Assembly (NCBI GenBank): GCA_946480295.1
Contig: CAMLIT010000011.1
Location: 1 to 62,716 of the forward strand
DNA length: 62,716 bases
Direction of reading: 5' to 3'
From: an uncultured Gemmatimonadota bacterium
GTDB taxonomy: Bacteria > Gemmatimonadota > Gemmatimonadetes > Gemmatimonadales > Gemmatimonadaceae
How positions within the stretch are numbered: the stretch's first letter is position 1; every line of letters starts with the position of its first letter. Position numbers and translations under genes: made by a program. Under the pieces are notes generated by a model, which made no database searches, was not told the origin of the DNA, and saw only the letters and a list, made by a program, of their open reading frames with translations. Below, one piece after another: positions 17,714-27,566 of this stretch.

Positions 17714-19026
17714 GCGGCGTCTACCTCTACGACGACGCGCGCGCGCGGCGCTTCGAGCCCTTCGCGCTGACGCGCCCCGTCTCGGAGCTGATGGCTGGCG
17801 TCGGCCTCCTGCGCGACCGCTGGACGGTGGCGCTGCAGCTCCCGGCCGTGGGTGCGATCACGGCGCCGCATCTCGCCGACTTCGAGGAAGGGACCGCGCC
17901 GCCGGCGGCGCGCGGGACCATCCCCGCGGGCGCCGTCGTGGCGAACAGCCGGTTCGCGCCGAAGCTGCGCGAATCGGTGCTCGACATCTCGCGCCGCGAC
18001 CCGATCGCGCGCATCGCGGACGAGCCGGCGCCCGCCGACCTCTGGGTCGCGCAGGGGCGGGCCGTCGCCGTGCGCCTCACGCGACCGATGGACGTCGCCG
18101 ACTTCCGCGACGGCACGCTCGACCTGGATGCGCTCGCGACCGGGATGGCGGCTGGCCGCGTCGTGGAGCTGGCCGGCTGGTGGATCGAGGAGGTCTGGGA
18201 TTTCGTCCGCCTGCTCACGACCATGCTGGCGGAAGACATCCCGTACCTCTACCGCGGACCGCTGGAGGAGGGGCGCCACTCGGCGCCTCCCCCGCCCCAC
18301 GCCACGGTGCTCGGCGACGCGCCGGTGTTCGTCGCCCCCGACTTCGCCAGCGGCGGCGCCGTGGTGCATCGCGGCGCGCGCGTGGAGCCGTACGTGGTGC
18401 TCGACGCGACCGAGGGCCCGATCTACATCGGCCCGGGGTCGACCGTGCAGTCGTTCACGCGCATCGTCGGGCCGTGCTACATCGGCCGCGACACGACCAT
18501 CGCCGGCGACCGCATCGGGATGTGCGCGATCGGCGACATGTGCAAGGTGCGCGGTGACATCAGCGTGTCGGTGGTGCTCGGCCACTCGAACAAGGGGCAC
18601 GACGGCTTCGTCGGCCACTCGTACCTGGGCCGCTGGGTGAACCTCGGCGCGGGCACGATCACGAGCAACCTGAAGAACACCTACGGCACCGTGCAGCTGT
18701 GGACCCCGGACGGGATCCGCGACACGGGGATGCAGTTCCTCGGGACGCTGTTCGGCGACCACGCGAAGACGGGGATCGGGACGCGCCTGACGACGGGCTC
18801 CGTGCTCGGCGCCGGGGCGAACGTCTACGGCAGCCGCATGCCGCCGAAGGTCGTGCCGCCCTTCGCGTGGGGAGAGCATCCGCCGTACGGCACGTACGAG
18901 CTGGCGAAGTTCCTCGAGGTGGCGGAGCGCGTCATGGCGCGCCGGCACGTGATGCTGTCGGCGCGCACGCGCGCGCAGCTCACGACGTGCCACCGCGTGC
19001 GCTGGCTGGTCGAGGAGCGCGCGTGA
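17710..19026 (+). CDS. putative sugar nucleotidyltransferase with left-handed beta-helix (GlmU-like)
   Basis: A 438-residue protein. The N-terminal ~200 residues resemble a degenerate GlmU-like nucleotidyltransferase (starts YLYDDARARRFEPFALTRPVSEL) and lack the classic GxGTRM signature. The C-terminal ~200 residues are hexapeptide repeats forming a left-handed beta-helix (GPIYIGPGSTVQSFTRIVG, WVNLGAGTITSNLKNTYG). This arrangement is known from a family annotated as putative sugar nucleotidyl transferases; substrate unknown. GTG at 17710 overlaps manC and its end overlaps the MBL gene. Pairing with manC suggests a nucleotide-sugar or acyl-sugar step. Confidence 0.8.
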   Translation: MSGVYLYDDARARRFEPFALTRPVSELMAGVGLLRDRWTVALQLPAVGAITAPHLADFEEGTAPPAARGTIPAGAVVANSRFAPKLRESVLDISRRDPIARIADEPAPADLWVAQGRAVAVRLTRPMDVADFRDGTLDLDALATGMAAGRVVELAGWWIEEVWDFVRLLTTMLAEDIPYLYRGPLEEGRHSAPPPPHATVLGDAPVFVAPDFASGGAVVHRGARVEPYVVLDATEGPIYIGPGSTVQSFTRIVGPCYIGRDTTIAGDRIGMCAIGDMCKVRGDISVSVVLGHSNKGHDGFVGHSYLGRWVNLGAGTITSNLKNTYGTVQLWTPDGIRDTGMQFLGTLFGDHAKTGIGTRLTTGSVLGAGANVYGSRMPPKVVPPFAWGEHPPYGTYELAKFLEVAERVMARRHVMLSARTRAQLTTCHRVRWLVEERA

Positions 19027-19832
19027 AGATCTGGGTGCTCGGGAGCGGGAGCGGCGGGAACGCCGTCGTCGTCGAGAGCGAGGGGAGCCGGATCCTCATC
19101 GACGCGGGGTTCGGCACGCGCACGCTGAGCACGCGCCTCAAGGTCGCGGGTGTGCATCCCGGCTCGATCGAGGCGTGCGTGATCACGCACGAGCACAGTG
19201 ACCACATCAAGGGGGCGGCGGCCGCGGCGCGGAAGTGGGGGTGGCCGCTGTTCGCGAGCACCGGCACCGCCGCCTCGCGCGAGCTGGCGGATGCGAACGC
19301 GACGCCGTTCACGGCGGGCGACACGCTGACCTTCTCACGCTTCGAGGTGGCGACGGCGGCGACGCCGCACGACTCGGCCGACCCGGTGGGGATGATCGTG
19401 ACGTCGCGCGTGAGCGGCGTGCGGGCGGGGATCTGCTACGACATCGGCCACGCGAGCGAGGCGGTGCGGACGCTCTGCCGCGACGTGGACATCCTCGTCC
19501 TCGAGTCGAACCACGACGAGGAGATGCTGCGCAGCGGTCCGTATCCGGTGTGGCTGAAGAAGCGCATCGCCTGCGAGACGGGACACCTGGGCAACCGGGC
19601 GGCGGCGGAGCTGGCGCAGGCGTCGGTGGTGCCCCGCCTGGCGCACGTGGTGCTGGCGCACCTCAGTGAGCAGAACAACACCCCGGAGGTGGCGCGGCGG
19701 AACATGGCGCGCGCGCTGGCGAGGACGAGCTTCCGCGGCCAGGTGTGCGTCGCGTCGCAGGACGCGGTGGTCGGGCCGTTCGGGCCGAAGGGGGTGCGGA
19801 CGGAGAGTCCGCTGCAGCTGGCGCTCTGGTAG
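19023..19832 (+). CDS. MBL-fold metallohydrolase, YycJ/WalJ-like
   Basis: A 269-residue metallo-beta-lactamase-fold hydrolase: GSGSGGNAVVVES at the N-terminus, the metal motif ITHEHSDHIKG (HxHxDH), DILVLESNHDEEML, and ETGHLGNRAAAELA with LAHLSEQNNTPE. These match the YycJ/WalJ subgroup, with reported links to cell-wall homeostasis and 5'-exonuclease activity. GTG at 19023 overlaps the preceding stop (GTGA). It is last in the operon; its TAG is followed one base later by three GGGAGGC heptamers and then by a strong hairpin shared with groEL. Confidence 0.88.
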   Translation: MKIWVLGSGSGGNAVVVESEGSRILIDAGFGTRTLSTRLKVAGVHPGSIEACVITHEHSDHIKGAAAAARKWGWPLFASTGTAASRELADANATPFTAGDTLTFSRFEVATAATPHDSADPVGMIVTSRVSGVRAGICYDIGHASEAVRTLCRDVDILVLESNHDEEMLRSGPYPVWLKKRIACETGHLGNRAAAELAQASVVPRLAHVVLAHLSEQNNTPEVARRNMARALARTSFRGQVCVASQDAVVGPFGPKGVRTESPLQLALW

Positions 19833-19833
19833 C

Positions 19834-19856
19834 GGGAGGCGGGAGGCGGGAGGCGG
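19834..19856 (+). repeat. GGGAGGC heptamer array after the MBL gene
   Basis: Three perfect GGGAGGC units plus a partial unit, beginning one base after the TAG stop at 19832. Confidence 0.75.
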
Positions 19857-19862
19857 AAAACG

Positions 19863-19897
19863 GAAGGGCCGGTCTCGCGTTGCGAGACCGGCCCTTC
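19863..19897. terminator. strong hairpin terminator between convergent MBL and groEL genes
   Basis: A 16-bp perfect stem with a GTT loop (left arm 19863-19878, right arm 19882-19897). On the minus strand (groEL direction) it is followed by CCGTTTTCC. On the plus strand no T-run follows. It probably serves groEL mainly and both genes partly. Confidence 0.82.
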
Positions 19898-19910
19898 GAA
19901 CAACCACCGC

Positions 19911-19931
19911 GGACTGCGGACTGCGGACTTC
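19911..19931 (-). repeat. heptamer array after the groEL stop
   Basis: Plus-strand units GGACTGC, GGACTGC, GGACTTC. On the minus strand the array begins 2 nt after the groEL TAA, so it faces the MBL-side array across the shared terminator. Confidence 0.72.
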
Positions 19932-19933
19932 GG

Positions 19934-21628
<1,695 letters not shown>

Positions 21629-21755
21629 TCAGTCCCGCCGCATCGCGTCCGCGGCGCGCGACGTCAGCGCCGGATCGGCGTTCGAGGCGTCTTGCAGGAC
21701 TCCAACGCCCGATCGCCTGACGAGGGCGTGGACGCGGGACTGATGGACGGCCCTA

Positions 21756-22064
21756 TCAGGTCAACACCGCGAGGACGTCGGATTCGCGGAGGATCAGGTA
21801 CTGCTCGCCGTCCAGCGTGACCTCGGTGCCGCTGTACTTCCCATAGAGCACCTTGTCGCCAACCTTCAGGTCCATCGGCACGCGCTGGCCCTTCTCGAAC
21901 CGCCCGGGGCCGACGGCGACGATCTCTCCCTGCTGCGGCTTCTCCTTCGCCGTGTCGGGGATGTACAACCCACCACGCATCTGCTCGGCCTCTTCGAGTG
22001 CCTTGACGACGACTCGGTCGGCCAGTGGACTGACCTTCACGTTGGTGGCGTTCTTGGTGGCCAT
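21756..22064 (-). CDS. groES: co-chaperonin GroES
   Basis: The heptameric lid of GroEL. The 102-residue protein has [17 protein letters not shown] at the N-terminus, the mobile loop ([15 protein letters not shown]), [24 protein letters not shown] and the C-terminal [14 protein letters not shown] at 22064 with CGGAGGGG ~8 nt upstream is favoured over more distal in-frame starts. First gene of groES-groEL behind a promoter with a CIRCE operator. Confidence 0.98.
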   Translation of the reverse strand: MATKNATNVKVSPLADRVVVKALEEAEQMRGGLYIPDTAKEKPQQGEIVAVGPGRFEKGQRVPMDLKVGDKVLYGKYSGTEVTLDGEQYLILRESDVLAVLT

Positions 22065-22115
22065 ACGATCTGCCCCTCCGAAAGTCTGCAGTACAGAGAA
22101 TGTGGAACGGGAGTG

Positions 22116-22142
22116 TTGGCACTCGCGAGCAGCGAGTGCTAA
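22116..22142 (-). promoter_or_regulatory. CIRCE operator (HrcA binding site)
   Basis: Plus strand TTGGCACTC, 9-nt spacer, GAGTGCTAA. This matches the CIRCE consensus (TTAGCACTC-N9-GAGTGCTAA) with one change. It lies just downstream of the groES -10 box, the usual position for HrcA repression of groESL. Confidence 0.95.
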
Positions 22143-22152
22143 CAGCAGCAGT

Positions 22153-22181
22153 ATGCTATCCAGCCCCCGGCAGGCCGTCAA
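22153..22181 (-). promoter_or_regulatory. sigma70-type promoter of groES-groEL
   Basis: Minus strand TTGACG (22181-22176), 17-nt spacer, TAGCAT (22158-22153). The predicted start site (~22146) is immediately before the CIRCE element. Confidence 0.85.
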
Positions 22182-22287
22182 GGCCCGCCCCGGCACGGCA
22201 GAGCCAGCTCAAACGCAATGACGCGAGGGACTTAGACTTCGACAGCCGAGGCGCCAGCCGCTCGCTCGGCGCCGTCTATTCCGCCCG

Positions 22288-22318
22288 CGCGGCCGCTCGC
22301 GCGGCCGCTCGCGCGGCA
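22288..22318. repeat. 12-nt tandem repeat between groES and coaX
   Basis: Two and a half copies of a CGCGCGGCCGCT-like 12-mer (NotI-like cores) lie just outside the coaX stop. It is self-complementary and could fold; no function is evident. Confidence 0.6.
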
Positions 22319-22326
22319 GCGGCCCG

Positions 22327-23115
22327 TCAGAGGCGCGCGCTCCCGGACAGCAGCTCCCACGCGAGCTCGAGCCCGTACAGCGTCAGGTACGGCTCCACGT
22401 GGTCGAAGCTGCTGCACAGATCCCGGAAGGTGTCCGCGAGCCCGCCCGTGGCGATCACCAGCGGCTGCTGCGGGCGCGGCCACGCGCCGTGGATGCGACG
22501 GACGATGCCGTCGATGAGGTCCGCCTGGCCGTACATCACGCCGGCGCGGATGCACTCCTCCGTGCGCTTCCCGATGATCTGCTGCGGCGGGGTGAGCTCG
22601 GTCGCCGGCAGCTTCGACGTCCGGCGGGTGAGCGTCTCGGCGGAGGTGCGCACGCCGGGGGCGATGACGCCGCCGAGGAAGACGCCGTCACTCGTTATGC
22701 AGTCGAAGGTCGTCGCCGTGCCGAGGTCCACGACGATGGCGTCGGCCTGGTAGCGGCGGCTCGCCACGAGGGTGTTGATGAGCCGGTCCGCGCCCACGGT
22801 CAGCGGCTCGTCCACGGCGAGGCTGATGGGGAGCGCCGACCGGGCGTCCACCACGATGACGCGCCCGGTCGGGAACCACCGGGAGCAGGCCTCGGTGAGG
22901 GGCGCCGTCACCGGCGGCACCACGGAGCCGATCGCCACGCCGTGCACGAGGTCCGTGCGGAAGCCGTCCGCTTCGAGCAGGCTGCGGAGCAGCACGCCGT
23001 ACTCGTCGGGGGTGCGGGGCACGTCGGTCGTGATCCGCCAGTGGGCGCGCAGCTCGGCGGCCTCGAACAGGCCGATGGTCGTCTCGGTGTTGCCGACGTC
23101 GAAGGCGAGGATCAC
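22327..23115 (-). CDS. coaX: type III pantothenate kinase
   Basis: First step of coenzyme A synthesis (pantothenate to 4'-phosphopantothenate). The 262-residue protein of the acetate/sugar kinase-like fold shows FDVGNTETTIGLF (phosphate 1), VGADRLINTLVA, VVDLGTATTFDCI (phosphate 2/substrate), GGVIAPGVRTSAETL and VIATGGLADTF. GTG at 23115 overlaps the birA stop by 4 nt; the reading frame is open further upstream, but the fold begins exactly there. birA-coaX adjacency is common in bacteria. Confidence 0.95.
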   Translation of the reverse strand: MILAFDVGNTETTIGLFEAAELRAHWRITTDVPRTPDEYGVLLRSLLEADGFRTDLVHGVAIGSVVPPVTAPLTEACSRWFPTGRVIVVDARSALPISLAVDEPLTVGADRLINTLVASRRYQADAIVVDLGTATTFDCITSDGVFLGGVIAPGVRTSAETLTRRTSKLPATELTPPQQIIGKRTEECIRAGVMYGQADLIDGIVRRIHGAWPRPQQPLVIATGGLADTFRDLCSSFDHVEPYLTLYGLELAWELLSGSARL

Positions 23116-23879
23116 GGCAGGTCTCCGGTGAGCACGAGTGAGCCTGCTCGAAAGCTGCGGCGTCCGGCGGCCGTGTCCAGCAGGAGCGCGCCGTCGGCCG
23201 CGATGCCGACCACGGTGCCCTCGCCCGGCTCGCGGCACGCCCGGCCTCGGGCCAGGTCGCGGCTGGCGAACGCGTCGAGCTCCGCGGGGGCGAGGCGCCC
23301 CGGGCGTCGGGCCGCCTCGCGCAGCGCCGGGACGAGCGCGCGCAGCACCTCGAGGCGCGACGTTCCCTCCCGCAGCGCCGCGGCCCACGGCGCATCGCTC
23401 GGCGGGCGCACGTTCAGGCCGAAGCCCACGGCGAGCCAGTCCAGGCGGCCGTTCTTCCACCGCGCCTCCACGAGGATGCCGGCGAGCTTGCGGCCCTCGA
23501 CATAGAGGTCGTTAGGCCACTTGAGCGCGACGCGCGCTGGGGCGAAGCGGTCCAGCGCCGCGGCCGCGGCGAGCCCGATCCGCAGCGAGAGCACGTCGAG
23601 CGCTTCGGGATCGACGGGCCGCTCGACGAGCGTCAGCCAGATGCCGCGCCCCGCGTCGGACTGCCAGCTCCGGCCGAGCCTCCCCCGCCCCGCCGTCTGC
23701 GCGTCGGCGAGGACGAGGGTGCCGTCCGGTGCGGCCGCCGCCGCCAGCTCGTGCGCGGCGTCGAGCGTCGAGCCGATGGACGCGAACAGCTCGACGCGGG
23801 GCACGCCGAGCGCTCCGGCCAGCGTGCGCGCGTCGGCGCCGTCGTACGTGACGTGCCGCGAGTCGCCCTGATCAGCCAC
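23112..23879 (-). CDS. birA: biotin-[acetyl-CoA-carboxylase] ligase
   Basis: Activates biotin to biotinyl-AMP and attaches it to the carboxyl-carrier protein. The 255-residue protein has ASIGSTLDAAHEL, the biotinyl-AMP loop AGRGRLGRSWQS, KWPNDLYVEGRKLAGILVE and a C-terminal SH3-like domain. It has no N-terminal helix-turn-helix, so it is a ligase without the repressor function of the E. coli protein. GTG at 23879 overlaps the uppP stop by 8 nt; its own end overlaps coaX. Confidence 0.95.
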   Translation of the reverse strand: MADQGDSRHVTYDGADARTLAGALGVPRVELFASIGSTLDAAHELAAAAAPDGTLVLADAQTAGRGRLGRSWQSDAGRGIWLTLVERPVDPEALDVLSLRIGLAAAAALDRFAPARVALKWPNDLYVEGRKLAGILVEARWKNGRLDWLAVGFGLNVRPPSDAPWAAALREGTSRLEVLRALVPALREAARRPGRLAPAELDAFASRDLARGRACREPGEGTVVGIAADGALLLDTAAGRRSFRAGSLVLTGDLP

Positions 23880-24675
23880 GCAGGAAGACGATCAGCAGCA
23901 CCGCCGCGCCGAGCAGGAGGCGGTACAGGGCGAAGGCGCCGTAGCTGCGTCGCGTGACGAGCCGCAGCAGGACGACGATCGCGATCCAGCCGCTCACCGC
24001 CGAGGCGACGATGCCGACGACCAGCGGCGCCGAGATGCCATATTCGCGGATCGCCTGGGGCATCTCGAGCAGGGCCGCCCCGGCGATGATCGGCATGCTG
24101 AGGAGGAAGCTGAACACGGCGGCGCCCTCGCGCGTCAGCCCGAGCGCGCGCCCCGCGGTGATCGTCGATCCCGAGCGGGACACGCCGGGGATGATCGCGA
24201 ACATCTGCGCGAGCCCGACGAGCAGCGCGTCGCGCCAGCTCATGCTGGCGACCGAGCGATCCTGTGGCCCCACGCGGTCGGCGAGCCAGAGCAGGATGCC
24301 GAGGATGATGAGCACCACCGCGATGAGCGCCGGCGCGCGAAAGGCGCTCTCCGCCTGCTTCTCCAGCAGCTTGCCCACGATCGCGCCCGGGATGGTGCCG
24401 ACGATCAGGTAGAGCACGAGCCGCTGCTGGTCGGTGGTCACCGAGCGCGTGACGACGATCTCCTTCGCCGCGATGATGAGCCGCACCCACTCCTTGCGGA
24501 AGTACCAGAGCACGGCGACGAGGGTGCCGAAGTGCAGCGCGACATCGACCGCGAGCCCCGGGTCGGGCCAGCCGAGGAGCCAGGGCGCGAGGGTCAGGTG
24601 CGCGGAGCTGCTGATGGGGAGGAACTCCGCCACTCCCTGCAGCACGCCGAGCACCAGCGCGTGGAAGACGGTCAT
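23872..24675 (-). CDS. uppP: undecaprenyl-diphosphatase UppP
   Basis: Recycles the lipid carrier for peptidoglycan by dephosphorylating undecaprenyl diphosphate; overproduction gives bacitracin resistance. The 267-residue integral membrane protein has the BacA signatures GVAEFLPISSSAHL (Glu and Ser residues) near residue 20 and IIPGVSRSGSTI (Arg) near 165, with about eight membrane helices. ATG at 24675, 28 nt after the prenyltransferase gene. Confidence 0.97.
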   Translation of the reverse strand: MTVFHALVLGVLQGVAEFLPISSSAHLTLAPWLLGWPDPGLAVDVALHFGTLVAVLWYFRKEWVRLIIAAKEIVVTRSVTTDQQRLVLYLIVGTIPGAIVGKLLEKQAESAFRAPALIAVVLIILGILLWLADRVGPQDRSVASMSWRDALLVGLAQMFAIIPGVSRSGSTITAGRALGLTREGAAVFSFLLSMPIIAGAALLEMPQAIREYGISAPLVVGIVASAVSGWIAIVVLLRLVTRRSYGAFALYRLLLGAAVLLIVFLRG

Positions 24676-24703
24676 GAGGTGGGGATCGGGAGCGGAGGTG
24701 GGG

Positions 24704-25528
24704 TCAGGAGCGGATGACGAGGAATGGCACGATCGCCAGGACCATGGCGGCTTTCAGAAGTCGCGGCCCGCCCGGCTCGCCGCCGACGATGCGGCGGGTC
24801 GCGAGCACGCAGAGGCAGAGCGCGGGGACGACGAGGATGCCCAGCAGTGGCCGGTGCACGACGAGGGCCGCGAGCACCAGGAGGAAAATAAGGATCGCCC
24901 CAGCAAAGATCGCCCGTGTTTGCCCCGCGCCGTGGGTCAGGGGCAGGGTGGCGCGTCGGAGGCGATCACCCGACACGTCGTCGAGATCCTTCGCCAGCTC
25001 GCGCGCGAAGTGCAGCGGCGCGGCGAGCGCGAACAGCGGCAGCCCGGCCAACGGCGCACCCACCGCCCACGCGCCGTACACGAAGGGAGCGGAGGCGAGG
25101 ACGGCGACGCAGAGATTCCCGACGAGCCCCATACGCTTGAGGTGGGTGCTGTAGAGCGTCATGACGGCCAGGAGGCCGATCGTGACCAGCGCGAAGGCCA
25201 TGGAGAGCAGGGCTGCCGCGACGACCGCCATCGCCGCGGCCGCGCCCGCCAGGATGAGCGCCGAACGAGGGGCGAGGGCACCGGCCGGCAGCGGGCGCCG
25301 GGGATGCGCGACCCGGTCGATCTCGATGTCGCACCAATCGTTGAACGTGTTTGCATACGTGGCCAATGCGATGGCCGCTGCGGCCGCCTGTGAGACGCGC
25401 CCGCCGTCATGCCCCCCCGCCCCGCCCCACCAGGCGCCGATGGCGACGCCGGCCGCGGCAAGCAGGCCGTTGTGCACCCGCGCAAGGCGGACGAGCGCGA
25501 CGACCCGCGACTCAGCGGCCGATGACAT
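24704..25528 (-). CDS. UbiA-family prenyltransferase
   Basis: A 274-residue membrane prenyltransferase. The two Asp-rich Mg-diphosphate sites are visible: NTFNDWCDIEIDRVAHPRRP (first) and the weaker RELAKDLDDVSGDRLR (second). It has about eight hydrophobic helices. It most resembles the geranylgeranylglycerol-phosphate/digeranylgeranyl type group, but the aromatic or lipid acceptor cannot be told from sequence (quinone, haem O-like and chlorophyll-type enzymes share these motifs). ATG at 25528 overlaps the bshA end by 17 nt; an in-frame upstream start would add a non-homologous basic tail. Confidence 0.85.
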   Translation of the reverse strand: MSSAAESRVVALVRLARVHNGLLAAAGVAIGAWWGGAGGHDGGRVSQAAAAAIALATYANTFNDWCDIEIDRVAHPRRPLPAGALAPRSALILAGAAAAMAVVAAALLSMAFALVTIGLLAVMTLYSTHLKRMGLVGNLCVAVLASAPFVYGAWAVGAPLAGLPLFALAAPLHFARELAKDLDDVSGDRLRRATLPLTHGAGQTRAIFAGAILIFLLVLAALVVHRPLLGILVVPALCLCVLATRRIVGGEPGGPRLLKAAMVLAIVPFLVIRS

Positions 25529-26642
25529 AGCGATAGAACTCCTCGTACTGCCGGACGACCTCGTCCATCGCGAAGCGCTCGCGGGCATCGAGGGCGGCCA
25601 GCTCGCTCATCGCCCGCCAGCGGTCGCGGTCGCGGAGGATGTCGATCGCCGCGGCGGACATCGCCTCCACCTCCCCGACCGGGCACAGGACGCCGGTCTC
25701 GCCGCTCCGTACCACCTCGGGCAGGCCACCGGCGTCGCTCCCGACGACCGGCGTGCCGGAGGCGAGGGCCTCGAGGGCGCTCAGGCCAAACGACTCGCTC
25801 TGGCTCGGGATGAGGAAGAGATCGGCCGCGGCGAGGAGGGGGGCGACCGACTCCAGCTTGCCGAGGAAGAACACCTGATCGTGCACGCCGAGGTCGCGCG
25901 CCTCCATCTCCGCCTGCACGCGATCCGGCCCGTCGCCGACCATGACGAGGACGCTCGGGATCTCCCGCGCGACGCGCGCGAAGATCTTCACGACGTCGCG
26001 CACGCGCTTCACGGGACGGAAGTTCGAGACGTGCATGAGCACGCGCCGCCCGTGGTCGAACTGCTCGAACAGCGCCGCGGGATAGCGCGCGCGGTCGTAG
26101 ACCTCGGGATCGATGAAGTTCGGGATGACCTCGATGCGGCAGGCGGTGCACCCGAAGGTCGTCAGCGTCTCCGCCTGGAGGAAGCGCGAGACGGCGGTGA
26201 GCCCGTCCGACTTCTCGATCGAGAACTTGGTGATCGCGTTGAACGACGGGTCCTGTCCGACGATGGTGATGTCGGTGCCGTGCAGCGTCGTGAGGACGCG
26301 GATGTCGGAGTGCTGCGCCCGCAGCATCTCGCGGGCGATCCACGCGCTGGTCGCGTGCGGGATGGCGTAGTGGACGTGCAGCAGGTCGAGGCCGTGCGCG
26401 AGCACCACCTCGTGCATGCGCACGGCGAGGGCGAGGTCGTAGGGCGGGTACTCGAAGAGCGGATAGCGGCCGACGTCCACCTCGTGGAAGTAGATGCGCG
26501 GCAGGAAGGACGGGAGCCGGAAGGGCTGCTCGTAGGTGACGAAGTGCACCTCGTGGCCGCGCTTGGCCAGCGCGATCCCGAGCTCCGTGGCCACCGCGCC
26601 GGAGCCGCCATACGTCGGATAGCAGGTGATGCCGATCTTCAA
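25512..26642 (-). CDS. bshA: N-acetyl-alpha-D-glucosaminyl L-malate synthase BshA
   Basis: First enzyme of bacillithiol synthesis: joins GlcNAc from UDP-GlcNAc to L-malate. The 376-residue GT4 glycosyltransferase has the GT-B fold with KIGITCYPTYGGSGAVATELG, DLLHVHYAIPHATSA, TLHGTDITIVGQD, SNFRPVKRV and the C-terminal PSQSESFGLSALEALASGTPVV. These are BshA-specific blocks. The start is TTG at 26642 (TTGA overlap with the miaA stop) because the fold begins there. bshB/bshC are not in the window. It implies bacillithiol as low-molecular-weight thiol. Confidence 0.92.
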   Translation of the reverse strand: MKIGITCYPTYGGSGAVATELGIALAKRGHEVHFVTYEQPFRLPSFLPRIYFHEVDVGRYPLFEYPPYDLALAVRMHEVVLAHGLDLLHVHYAIPHATSAWIAREMLRAQHSDIRVLTTLHGTDITIVGQDPSFNAITKFSIEKSDGLTAVSRFLQAETLTTFGCTACRIEVIPNFIDPEVYDRARYPAALFEQFDHGRRVLMHVSNFRPVKRVRDVVKIFARVAREIPSVLVMVGDGPDRVQAEMEARDLGVHDQVFFLGKLESVAPLLAAADLFLIPSQSESFGLSALEALASGTPVVGSDAGGLPEVVRSGETGVLCPVGEVEAMSAAAIDILRDRDRWRAMSELAALDARERFAMDEVVRQYEEFYRYVIGR

Positions 26643-27559
26643 GACGCCGCCTCTCCTTCGGTGGTCCACCAGTGCTCGGCCCGCTCCCGCCAGTCGCGCG
26701 CCGTGGGATCGAGGCGGGTCACCTCGCTCGGCGGAAGCTGGTGCCGGAACCAGGTGCGCTGCCGCTTCGCGTACTGCCGCGTCTCGACGAGGATGGCCTC
26801 GCGCGCGCGGGCGACGGGGATCTCGCCGCGCACGACGCGACGAACCGCGTCGTAGCCGGTGGCGTTCCACGCCGGCGCCCGTTCCGGCACCTCCTCCACC
26901 AAACGACGAACCTCGTCCACCCACCCACCGGCGAGCATCGCGTCCAGCCGTGCCTCGATGCGCGCCGCGAGCGCCTCCCCGGGATCGACGACAAGATAAC
27001 GTGCCCGGTAGCGCGCCGGACGGGCCCGCGTCCGATGCAGGTCGCTGAGGCGGTCGCCGGTGAGGAGCGCGATCTCGACGGCGCGGAGGAGCTGGGTCCG
27101 GCCCAGGTGCGCGCGCGCGGGATCGAGCCGCTCGGTCCACCGCCGCAGCTCCGGGACGGAGAGGGGCGCGAGGACGCGTTCCAGCGCGCGCCGACGGGCG
27201 GCGTCGAGCACCGGCTCCTCGAACAGCTCGCCGAAGAGCGCGCGCAGGTAGAACCCCGTGCCGCCGACGAGGAGCGGCACGCGCCCCTCGCCGCGCGCCT
27301 CGCGGATCCAGCCGTCGGCGGCGTCGGCCCACGTCGCGGCGGAATAGCGTTCGGCGGGATCGGCGACGTCGATCCCCCGGTGGGGGACGCGCGAGCGCTC
27401 CTCCGCCGTGGGCTTCGCCGTTCCGACGTCGAAGCCGCGATACACCTGCCGGGAGTCGGCGCTGACGATGGCCGCACCGTGCCGCTCGGCGAGCCAGAGG
27501 GCGACGGCGCTCTTCCCCGCCGCGGTCGGCCCGCAGATGACGCGAACGGCGTCGGTCAC
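26639..27559 (-). CDS. miaA: tRNA dimethylallyltransferase MiaA
   Basis: Adds the isopentenyl group to A37 of tRNAs that read UNN codons. The 306-residue protein has the P-loop CGPTAAGKSAVA, SADSRQVYRGFDVGTAKP, GGTGFYLRAL, and the C-terminal QYAKRQRTWFRHQ typical of MiaA. GTG at 27559 follows mutL by 7 nt, and its stop overlaps bshA. mutL-miaA adjacency is conserved in many bacteria. Confidence 0.97.
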   Translation of the reverse strand: MTDAVRVICGPTAAGKSAVALWLAERHGAAIVSADSRQVYRGFDVGTAKPTAEERSRVPHRGIDVADPAERYSAATWADAADGWIREARGEGRVPLLVGGTGFYLRALFGELFEEPVLDAARRRALERVLAPLSVPELRRWTERLDPARAHLGRTQLLRAVEIALLTGDRLSDLHRTRARPARYRARYLVVDPGEALAARIEARLDAMLAGGWVDEVRRLVEEVPERAPAWNATGYDAVRRVVRGEIPVARAREAILVETRQYAKRQRTWFRHQLPPSEVTRLDPTARDWRERAEHWWTTEGEAAS

Positions 27560-27566
27560 CGGCGCC

